Source: Deferribacteraceae bacterium UBA1873
Lineage (GTDB): Bacteria > Chrysiogenota > Deferribacteres > Deferribacterales > Flexistipitaceae
Assembly (NCBI GenBank): GCA_002338145.1
Contig: DDHP01000021.1
Location: forward strand, 23,033-31,804
DNA length: 8,772 nt
Direction of reading: 5' to 3'
Made by a program: the position numbers and the translations under genes. Every line of letters begins with the position of its first letter. Position 1 is the stretch's first letter. Below, piece after piece: positions 1 through 6,534 of this stretch. The notes under the pieces are model-generated. The model made no database searches and was not told where the DNA came from. It saw nothing but the letters and a program-made list of their open reading frames with translations.

Positions 1-42
1 GTTGTTTTATATGAGGTTTTATGTAGAGGAGAAATGTTATGA
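1..42 (+). CDS. Possible C-terminal tail of an upstream gene (partial)
   Basis: The frame starting at base 1 is open and would encode VVLYEVLCRGEML before a TGA at 40-42. That stop overlaps the ATG of the next gene (39-41) in an ATGA arrangement, a common sign of translational coupling inside operons. Only 13 codons are visible, so no function can be assigned. A second frame, starting at base 2, is also open through this stretch but runs well into the next gene, so it is the less likely choice. The call rests on the ATGA geometry alone, and the 38 bases could instead be non-coding leader. Confidence 0.35.
   Translation, partial: VVLYEVLCRGEML
25..31 (+). promoter_or_regulatory. Ribosome binding site of the MshEN/PilT-like gene
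   Basis: AGAGGAG lies 7 bases before the ATG at 39. This good Shine-Dalgarno match at normal spacing supports 39 as the start. An out-of-frame ATG at 34-36 is too close to the site to compete. Confidence 0.7.
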
Positions 43-1592
43 AAAAGCTTGGGGAACTGTTGCTGGAAAATGGTCTTATTACCAGAGAGCAGCTGAATAA
101 TGCTTTGGAAAGACAAACCCAGACTAATGATAAGATTGGCAGGATTCTAACCAAAATGGGATTTATTTCAGAAGATCAGCTGCTTACATTTCTTGCCAAA
201 CAATATGATGTATATATGTATACCGAAAGTGAGCTGATTATCCCGAAGGATGTGCAGAAAAATTTTAGTTTTGATATAATATACAATTACGGGATAATAC
301 CATTCAAGATTTCAGATAAAGGTTTTTTTGTAGGATTTTCTGATTTATCAATCTTAAATGATATTGATGAAATATCTTTTAATTTAGGTAAGAAAATCAT
401 TCCGGTACTTTTTCCTGACTCTATGTATGAGAAGATTATCAGTGATCTTAAAAATATTAAGTATGGTCAGCAAGATTATAGGTTTGTGTCTTTTAAAGAG
501 ATGGTTGGTAAAAAAATTGATGAAGGAATCAGTCCGGAAGACTTTATATCTGCTTTACTTAGCTTTGAGCCGGAGCTGGTAAAAGTTTTTTTTATGGAAG
601 GATCAGAGCCGGCATTGAAAAAAACGGGCCGTTTCTACAAACTTAATATTCAACCGTTCACCAGAAAACATATACTAAATTTTATTAAAATGCTTACAGA
701 TGAAGCTCTTAGAAAAAAATTGGTAAATGATAATTACTTGCGATTTCATAAAATTATTAATGGTAAATATTTTATAATTAATATTTTTAAACATAAGGGG
801 AAATATACTATTATTATCACACTGACTACAAAAACTATCCCCAGGTTTAAAACGTTGGGATTCAGGGAGGATATTTCACAACATATACTGGAGCCTACCA
901 CAGGTTTTTATTTTTTTATTGCACCTTTTGGTCATGGTAAGTCTACAATGATGGCATCAATTGTGAACTATTTTAATACTACAAAAATTAAGAATATTCT
1001 TTATATGGAGAAGAAAAGTGTTTATGAAATAACTCCGGATAAAAGTCTTGTTACCCAAATAGAAACCAGTCATGATGCCGCCGATACGAAAGAATTGTTC
1101 CAGATTGTTTATGATATTGAACCTGATATAGTCTTTCTCAGTGATATTGAAAATCTGAATGTACTGGATATGGCTTTAAAACTTGTAGAGTCCGGTAGGA
1201 CTGTTTACGCCTGTTATGAAGCCGGGAGTATTTCAAGCGCTTTTGAGCGTTTGTTTTTATACCAGAGTGAGCTTAGCAATAATTATTATGCCAATAAACT
1301 TGCAAATACGTTAAGGCTTGTTGTTAATTTCAGATTGATTCCTGTTGAAAATATCGATAGAAAAATGCTTATTTACGAGTATATTTTTAATTCTTTTAAA
1401 CTTAAAAAGGCGTTGTTGGAATCAAACTACAAGTTTATTGATTCACAGATAAGAGGCACTGCGGATTATATGCCCTTTGAGAAGGATCTGGCAGAGCTTT
1501 ACAGAAAAAAAACCATAGACTTGGATACAGCCAAAACATATGCTTTAAATCTTGATTTGTTCAGAAATTATGCTGGTATTAAAGATAGCTGA
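39..1592 (+). CDS. MshEN-domain, PilT/GspE-type ATPase-like protein with degenerate catalytic motifs
   Basis: This 517-residue protein belongs by architecture to the type IV pilus/type II secretion ATPase superfamily. Residues 1-145 form a T2SSE_N/MshEN domain. It carries two 24-residue motifs (K3-Q26 and K32-Q55) separated by 5 residues, the layout known for c-di-GMP-binding MshEN domains. Residues about 180-517 align by eye with PilT, including its C-terminal region (about 440-510), and there is no PilB-type tetracysteine zinc motif. The nucleotide site is eroded. Walker A reads APFGHGKS (295-302), with Ala for the first Gly. The Walker B region reads LSDIEN (367-372) where PilT has VGEMRD. 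The His-box LHTN is YEAG (393-396). Lys301 and Ser302 remain. It probably acts at the inner-membrane face of a pilus or secretion machine as a regulatory or weak ATPase, which is inference. No other pilus gene is visible here. The start at 39 has a good ribosome binding site. The alternative is a true but divergent ATPase. Confidence 0.85.
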   Translation: MKKLGELLLENGLITREQLNNALERQTQTNDKIGRILTKMGFISEDQLLTFLAKQYDVYMYTESELIIPKDVQKNFSFDIIYNYGIIPFKISDKGFFVGFSDLSILNDIDEISFNLGKKIIPVLFPDSMYEKIISDLKNIKYGQQDYRFVSFKEMVGKKIDEGISPEDFISALLSFEPELVKVFFMEGSEPALKKTGRFYKLNIQPFTRKHILNFIKMLTDEALRKKLVNDNYLRFHKIINGKYFIINIFKHKGKYTIIITLTTKTIPRFKTLGFREDISQHILEPTTGFYFFIAPFGHGKSTMMASIVNYFNTTKIKNILYMEKKSVYEITPDKSLVTQIETSHDAADTKELFQIVYDIEPDIVFLSDIENLNVLDMALKLVESGRTVYACYEAGSISSAFERLFLYQSELSNNYYANKLANTLRLVVNFRLIPVENIDRKMLIYEYIFNSFKLKKALLESNYKFIDSQIRGTADYMPFEKDLAELYRKKTIDLDTAKTYALNLDLFRNYAGIKDS

Positions 1593-1610
1593 TTTTTGCT
1601 TTACAGTTTT

Positions 1611-1616
1611 ACGGAG
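1611..1616 (+). promoter_or_regulatory. Ribosome binding site deciding the helicase start
   Basis: ACGGAG, with GGAG at 1613-1616, sits 5 bases before the ATG at 1622 but only 2 bases before the in-frame TTG at 1619. This favours the ATG as the true start. Confidence 0.55.
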
Positions 1617-1621
1617 TATTG

Positions 1622-3412
1622 ATGTCTTTAAAAAAATATTTTGAAAATAAACACTTTTTACCCCAATACATACAAAATTTTTCCTATAGAAATTCCCAGA
1701 TAGAACTGGCTGAATATATAAAAGATAAGCTTGCATCATTTGAATCTTCCGTTATTGAGGCTCCCACAGGCTCAGGTAAAACCCTATCATATCTGCTTCC
1801 TGTTTTTGAACTGGGACATAAAACAATTATTTCCACAAAAACAAAACAGCTTATGAATCAGATTTTATACAGAGATATTAACGTTTTTGAAGAAATTTTC
1901 TCCGATAAAGATATAAAAATAGCATCCCTTAAAGGGAGAAAGAACTATTTTTGCTATTACAGATATTTTAAATTCATAGCCCCGAATCCGGATATGTATT
2001 CTGACGTAATCGAGTGGTATAAGTTAAGCAAGACTATTAGTGAAATACCTTACGGTTTTTTTAATTTTTCAGTAACAGAAAAGATGACGGCAGACAGTTT
2101 ACAATGTATAGCGGGAAAGTGCCCGTATTTTAATAAATGTCCATTTTATCTTCAGAAGAAAAAAGCTTCGGAAGCCGATATTGTTGTTACCAATCATTTT
2201 ATGCTTCTCAGTGATATTGCTATGAGAAATAAAAACGATATGGCTTATAATTTTGAATTTGCTGAGCACATTATTTTTGATGAAGCACATTCATTGCCTG
2301 ATATATTTCCTGGTTTTATTGGTGATGATGTCAATTTTGCAGCCTTGATGTCATTCTTAAAGGAAAGCAGGTATATGATTGATGAAAGTATCTACAGCTA
2401 TTTTCAAAATAAATTTACATATATAAAATCCTGTGTGGTGAACAGGCAGGAAATCAGCAATAAAATAAGAGATGAGCTTGAAATTTTTTTTGCTGAGCTG
2501 AAAAAAGTGGCGGAAACATCTTTTGATGATGACAGTTATGAAGTTTATAAAAAGTACAGGGACAAGTTTTATAATATTTTTAGTACCAGAGGGTTAAAGC
2601 TGATAGAACCTTTGGGGTCATCCTTTGTGTTAAAGAGCATGCCTCTGGATATTTCCGAAACATTCAGCAGCTCTTTGAGTAAGGTGTGTATGAGTTCGCT
2701 GTTTATAAGTGCGACTATTTCTGTTAACGGATCTTTTAATTATTTTTGTAATGAATTGGGCATTAATGACATTTCCCAAAAAAATATCACAAATGAATTT
2801 AATTTTTTAAGTAACGGTGAATGTTACATATCAAAATACCAGCTAACCAAATTTCAGAAAATGGAAATTTATGAGAAAATCAGTTTAAACGCAAAAAGCG
2901 GTTGTCTTTTTATCTTTAACAGCATCGATATGATGAATTCTGTATATGATTATTTAAAAAAAAGAATAAATAATAAGAAAGAGTTACTTTTACAGACAGA
3001 AATTGATTTATCGACAATAAAAATGAATTCTGATACTATTGTTTTGGGTTGCGCTGTTGTTAGAGAAGGTGTGGATTTTTCGGGTAATTTGTTGCAGTAT
3101 GTTGTTTTGGATAAGCTTCCGTTTGAAAATATTTCCGATGTTTATTTGCGGGAGAGACAGCAGGCGTTTGAAGAGAAATATGGCAATTCATTTATGAATT
3201 TTTACTTGCCTAGGGCCGTAATCTACTTTAAACAGGCTATAGGAAGACTTATTAGACATGAGAATGACACAGGTACCTGGATTATTCTGGATAACAGGGT
3301 ATTGACAAAACCCTATGGTCGATATTTTATGAATGTATTAAAGGATGTTAAAATTTACGATACGTTGGAAAAATTGCCGATATTTTCGGGAGGTTATGAT
3401 GGGCTACATTAA
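1622..3412 (+). CDS. dinG: DinG/XPD-family iron-sulfur DNA helicase (superfamily 2)
   Basis: A 596-residue ATP-dependent 5'-3' DNA helicase of the DinG/YoaA (XPD-like) family, expected to unwind repair or recombination intermediates and R-loops in the cytoplasm. Motif I is EAPTGSGKT (46-54). The Fe-S signature GRKNYFC ends in Cys111, and Cys162, Cys167 and Cys173 complete four ligands for a 4Fe-4S cluster. The DEAH box is at 220-223. A SAT-type motif III (FISATIS) is at 361-367, and motif VI QAIGRLIR at 538-545 carries the arginines used in ATP hydrolysis. Size fits the short DinG class. There is no N-terminal exonuclease domain as in Bacillus or Staphylococcus DinG. The gene follows the MshEN/PilT-like gene by 29 bases and overlaps pgi by 14, so expression is probably shared. 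An in-frame TTG at 1619 is a less likely start. The symbol is family-level: DinG and YoaA cannot be separated by eye. Confidence 0.9.
   Translation: MSLKKYFENKHFLPQYIQNFSYRNSQIELAEYIKDKLASFESSVIEAPTGSGKTLSYLLPVFELGHKTIISTKTKQLMNQILYRDINVFEEIFSDKDIKIASLKGRKNYFCYYRYFKFIAPNPDMYSDVIEWYKLSKTISEIPYGFFNFSVTEKMTADSLQCIAGKCPYFNKCPFYLQKKKASEADIVVTNHFMLLSDIAMRNKNDMAYNFEFAEHIIFDEAHSLPDIFPGFIGDDVNFAALMSFLKESRYMIDESIYSYFQNKFTYIKSCVVNRQEISNKIRDELEIFFAELKKVAETSFDDDSYEVYKKYRDKFYNIFSTRGLKLIEPLGSSFVLKSMPLDISETFSSSLSKVCMSSLFISATISVNGSFNYFCNELGINDISQKNITNEFNFLSNGECYISKYQLTKFQKMEIYEKISLNAKSGCLFIFNSIDMMNSVYDYLKKRINNKKELLLQTEIDLSTIKMNSDTIVLGCAVVREGVDFSGNLLQYVVLDKLPFENISDVYLRERQQAFEEKYGNSFMNFYLPRAVIYFKQAIGRLIRHENDTGTWIILDNRVLTKPYGRYFMNVLKDVKIYDTLEKLPIFSGGYDGLH
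3388..3393 (+). promoter_or_regulatory. Ribosome binding site of pgi, inside the helicase coding end
   Basis: GGGAGG lies within the last codons of the helicase gene. It is 5 bases before the ATG at 3399 and only 2 before the ATG at 3396, so 3399 is the better pgi start. A start as far upstream as 3345 is not supported. Confidence 0.65.
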
Positions 3413-4760
3413 ACTTGATTACAATTTTGCTATGAATAAGCATATACCAAATGGCTTGAGTGAAGAAGATATTGATGAGTATAAGGAACAGGCCAAAAAA
3501 GGGATGTCGGATTTTATATCTCTCTGTGAATCTGGGGAAGTGGGGTTTCCGCACTTACCTGATTATGATTTTTCCGAGATTAAGGAAACTATCAAATCAT
3601 CCAAAGGCCAGTACAATGATCTTATCATTGTTGGTATAGGTGGCTCTTCACTTGGTGTTGAGGCAATTGTTAATGCACTGCTTCCATATGGGTATAATGC
3701 ATTATCTTTTGGTGAAAGGGGCTGTTTGCCGAGAATATGGTTTGCTGATAATGTTGATCCGCATAAACTTTATTGGACGTTAAAAAAATGTGAGGCAGAA
3801 GACACAATTGTATGTGTTATTACCAAATCCGGCAGTACTGTGGAAACTATTGCTAATTTCTCCATTATTTATAAATGGCTTAATGAAAATCTGAAAAATC
3901 CTTATGAACATATATTTGCTATAACGGATCCTGAAAAAGGCCCTTTAAGAGAATTTGCAGAGATGCATAATATCAAAACATTTAGTATCCCCTCCAATGT
4001 AGGAGGACGTTTTTCTGTGTTAAGTTCTGTGGGTATTGTTCCTTCAGCTTTACTTGGCCTGGACATAGACAGGCTGCTGAAGGGAGCAAAAGATGCAGTT
4101 GACTCAGAAAAAGAAAAAATTCTTCATTTATCCGCTATATATCTGGCATACATGAATAAAGGCTATAACATAAATGTACTTATGCCGTATACCTCTCGTC
4201 TTAAATCTTTTTCAGAATGGTTTGCTCAACTGTGGGGTGAAAGTTTAGGTAAAAAATATAACTTTTCCGGTAATACTGTACATGCAGGGACGACTCCGGT
4301 ATGTGCTTTGGGCACACTTGACCAGCACTCACAGCTTCAGTTATACAAGGAAGGTCCGGATGACAAAATTATAACGTTTATAGAATTAGGTACACATGAT
4401 TTTGATGTTGAAATTTTAGCGGATTTTCACAGTGAGTTTTCTTATCTTACCGGTCATTCATTAGGGAATTTGATGAATCTTGAGCTTCACGCCACAGAAT
4501 TATCTCTAAAGAACGAGCAGAAACCTTCTTTGAAGCTTGTTATGGATGGTGTTGATGAGTATGCGATGGGTAAGCTTTTTATGCTTATGCAGTATGTTGT
4601 ATCGGTAATAGGGCTTTCTATTGGTGTAAATCCTTTTGATCAACCTGGAGTTGAAGAAGGAAAGCACTTTGCATATGGAATGCTTGATAGAAAAGGATAC
4701 GATGCAAAAAAGAGAGAATTTGAGGATAATTATTTAAAATCTGATGAATACATCATTTGA
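3399..4760 (+). CDS. pgi: Glucose-6-phosphate isomerase
   Basis: This enzyme interconverts glucose 6-phosphate and fructose 6-phosphate in glycolysis and gluconeogenesis, in the cytoplasm. The product is 453 residues, typical of the shorter bacterial (Bacillus-like) PGI type rather than the roughly 550-residue E. coli type. Sugar-phosphate isomerase motifs appear in order: GIGGSSLG (79-86), TKSGST (142-147) binding the phosphate, NVGGRFSVLS (200-209), WGESLGK (279-285) with the probable catalytic Glu281, DQHSQLQLY (308-316) with His310, and the C-terminal QPGVEEGK signature (415-422) with Lys422. No key residue is missing. The reading frame is open back to 3345, but those codons (MLKFTIRWKN...) do not resemble PGI, and the SD places the start at 3399 (3396 is possible). 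The gene overlaps the helicase by 14 bases and tilS by 17, consistent with translational coupling. Confidence 0.96.
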   Translation: MGYIKLDYNFAMNKHIPNGLSEEDIDEYKEQAKKGMSDFISLCESGEVGFPHLPDYDFSEIKETIKSSKGQYNDLIIVGIGGSSLGVEAIVNALLPYGYNALSFGERGCLPRIWFADNVDPHKLYWTLKKCEAEDTIVCVITKSGSTVETIANFSIIYKWLNENLKNPYEHIFAITDPEKGPLREFAEMHNIKTFSIPSNVGGRFSVLSSVGIVPSALLGLDIDRLLKGAKDAVDSEKEKILHLSAIYLAYMNKGYNINVLMPYTSRLKSFSEWFAQLWGESLGKKYNFSGNTVHAGTTPVCALGTLDQHSQLQLYKEGPDDKIITFIELGTHDFDVEILADFHSEFSYLTGHSLGNLMNLELHATELSLKNEQKPSLKLVMDGVDEYAMGKLFMLMQYVVSVIGLSIGVNPFDQPGVEEGKHFAYGMLDRKGYDAKKREFEDNYLKSDEYII

Positions 4761-5991
4761 AGAAAAAGTTCTCTGTGAAATATCTGGGTTGTCGGATAAA
4801 GTTATCATATTAGCTTTTTCAGGAGGACGGGATTCCCGGGCATTGTTTCATTTTCTAAACAGGTATAAAAAACGCATACCTTTTAGATTTTTTGCCTGTC
4901 ATATTAACCATATGCTAAGATCAGACTCGGACAATGACGAAAAATTTGTTAAGGAAATATGTGAATCTTCCGGAATAAAAGTTTTTGTTGAGAAAAAGGA
5001 TATATATAAAAGAGCCAAAGAAAAAGGTACAAGTTTAGAGCATGAGGCCAGAAATTTTCGATTGGCTGTATTTAAAAAATTAATAAAAAATCTTGGTGCC
5101 GATTACATTGTAACTGCACACCATCAGGATGACTTGTTGGAAAATTTTTTTTTGAAAAGTTTTCAGGGAAGTTCCTTGTATAACTTGAAAGGGTTTAATT
5201 ATTCAGATAACCTTTTTTTCAGGCCCATGTTAAATGTGAGTGCCGAAGAAATAAATGAGTATGTTGCCAAATACAGACTTAATTATGTAACAGATGCCAC
5301 AAATTTTGATTCAAATTTTCCAAGAAATTGGATAAGGCACGAAATAATCCCTGTTATCAGAAATTATAACCAGGGATATCTTCATAATTTGATTAAACTG
5401 CAAGATGATTCGGATGAGTTGTTTCATTATTTATCGAGGCGTATTAGAGAGATAAATATCGAAAAAAAAGGTAATATGTTCAAGTTAAGCGCGAGTGAAT
5501 TTTTGTCTTTGGACCGATTTGAGCAGAAGTTTTTGGTTAGCTCTATTATTTCAAAATTTTGCAGGCCTGAGAAAAGACTGATTGAGAATATTTTGGAAAT
5601 CAGCTATAAGAGAGAATCCAAGCGAATAAATTTACCGAACGATTTTCTTTTTGAGAAGTCCTGTAAAAGTATTCGTTTTTACCCTAAATCACTTATTGCG
5701 GGATATGAATATGTTAAAAAACCTACTGAAAAGGTTGTAATTTTATCAAATTTAGGTAAAATCATTACTTTTGATAAAAGTCTGGAAAAATGCCGCCTGA
5801 TAATAAGGAACAGGCACAAGGGAGATAGGCTGGGGAGTAAAAAGCTGAAAGATTTATTTATTGATAAACATATAGATTTATTTCTCAGAGACACGGCCGT
5901 TGTTGTGGAAAAGGATGGCCAGATAGTGTTTGCTGAGGGTGTTGTGGATAATGATAATGTTTACATCAGAAATAATACTGAAGAGGCTTAA
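4744..5991 (+). CDS. tilS: tRNA(Ile)-lysidine synthetase
   Basis: TilS uses ATP to attach lysine to C34 of the CAU-anticodon tRNA(Ile), so that it reads AUA and is charged with Ile; it is essential in most bacteria. The PP-loop SGGRDS is at 26-31. It is followed by HINHMLR (53-59), EHEARNFR (99-106), the AHHQDDLLEN signature (125-134), and the RPML...RNWIRHEIIP block (160-203) typical of the TilS N-terminal domain. The C-terminal TilS_C domain is visible as GDRLGSKKLKDLF (360-372) followed by RD (382-383). At 415 residues it has a full domain set. The ATG at 4744 overlaps the end of pgi by 17 bases. The only nearby SD-like sequence (GAGG, 4722-4725) is rather far, so initiation may depend on coupling to pgi translation. 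hpt follows with no gap. AUA codons are common in the window, so this gene is needed to express it. Confidence 0.96.
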   Translation: MNTSFEEKVLCEISGLSDKVIILAFSGGRDSRALFHFLNRYKKRIPFRFFACHINHMLRSDSDNDEKFVKEICESSGIKVFVEKKDIYKRAKEKGTSLEHEARNFRLAVFKKLIKNLGADYIVTAHHQDDLLENFFLKSFQGSSLYNLKGFNYSDNLFFRPMLNVSAEEINEYVAKYRLNYVTDATNFDSNFPRNWIRHEIIPVIRNYNQGYLHNLIKLQDDSDELFHYLSRRIREINIEKKGNMFKLSASEFLSLDRFEQKFLVSSIISKFCRPEKRLIENILEISYKRESKRINLPNDFLFEKSCKSIRFYPKSLIAGYEYVKKPTEKVVILSNLGKIITFDKSLEKCRLIIRNRHKGDRLGSKKLKDLFIDKHIDLFLRDTAVVVEKDGQIVFAEGVVDNDNVYIRNNTEEA

Positions 5992-6522
5992 ATGGACAAA
6001 GTAAAATTAAAATCTTTTCTTTCCGAAAAGGAAATAAAGGAAAAAGTGAAAGAAATTGGTAATTTGATTACGAGAGATTTTGAAGGAGAAGACGTTCTCC
6101 TTGTGGGGGTTTTAAAAGGGGCATGGATTTTTCTCTCCGATTTGGCAAGAGAAATTGATCTCAATGTGGAAATCAGTTTTATCTCCGTATCCAGCTATGT
6201 CGGTAAAAAAACGGTTAGCAGTGGTGTTGTAAGGCTTTTGTGCGATATTGACAAACCTTTAGATGGAAGAAATGTCATAATTATTGAGGATATTGTTGAT
6301 ACCGGATTGACATTAAGCTATTTAAAAAAGCTCCTTTATGTTAGAAATCCTAATACTATTAAAGTGTGCACACTGTTGGATAAGCCTTCCAGGAGGCTGG
6401 CAAACATAACCCCTGATTACGTTGGTTTTAGTATCCCTGATGAATTTGTTGTGGGATATGGACTGGATTATGATGGTTTGTACAGAAATTTAAAAGATAT
6501 ATGCAAAGTAAATTTTACATAA
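5992..6522 (+). CDS. hpt: Hypoxanthine (guanine) phosphoribosyltransferase
   Basis: This purine-salvage enzyme joins hypoxanthine, and usually guanine, to PRPP to give IMP or GMP and pyrophosphate. At 176 residues it has the usual bacterial HPRT length. The PRPP-binding loop is EDIVDTGLT (99-107). The LKG motif of the pyrophosphate loop is at 41-43, a flexible-loop serine-tyrosine pair at 68-69, LLDKPSRR at 128-135, and the purine-binding DEFVVGYGLDYDGLYRNL stretch at 150-167. The ATG directly follows the tilS stop codon (TAA 5989-5991). Its SD (GAAGAGG, within 5980-5986) is inside tilS. Placement between tilS and ftsH is a widely conserved bacterial order. In Bacillus the TilS and HprT proteins have, as I recall, been reported to act together on ftsH expression; whether this applies here is unknown. 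Base specificity (hypoxanthine versus guanine) cannot be judged by eye. Confidence 0.95.
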   Translation: MDKVKLKSFLSEKEIKEKVKEIGNLITRDFEGEDVLLVGVLKGAWIFLSDLAREIDLNVEISFISVSSYVGKKTVSSGVVRLLCDIDKPLDGRNVIIIEDIVDTGLTLSYLKKLLYVRNPNTIKVCTLLDKPSRRLANITPDYVGFSIPDEFVVGYGLDYDGLYRNLKDICKVNFT

Positions 6523-6524
6523 AC

Positions 6525-6530
6525 AGGAGG
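6525..6530 (+). promoter_or_regulatory. Strong ribosome binding site of ftsH
   Basis: AGGAGG, a perfect Shine-Dalgarno core, lies 4 bases before the ATG at 6535 in the 12-base gap after hpt. It is the strongest initiation signal in the window and fits high FtsH synthesis relative to its neighbours. Confidence 0.8.
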
Positions 6531-6534
6531 AAAA

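Noticed and set aside
1593..1621. Gap before the helicase gene as a terminator or promoter
   Set aside because: It is only 29 bases, with a T-rich stretch but no stem-loop and no promoter pair.
2099..2290. 63-codon minus-strand open frame inside the helicase gene
   Set aside because: It is antisense to the Fe-S and DEAH region, with no independent coding evidence.
2566..2580. TATAAT-like -10 elements (here and near 7277) as internal promoters
   Set aside because: They lie within coding sequence, no matching -35 is seen at proper spacing, and such hexamers are frequent by chance at this base composition.
5145..5153. Run of nine T in tilS, and other 7-8 base A or T runs (for example 1505-1512 and 5462-5469), as possible slippage or frameshift sites
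   Set aside because: The reading frames continue correctly with conserved motifs on both sides, and such runs are expected in AT-rich coding DNA. No alternative product is evident.
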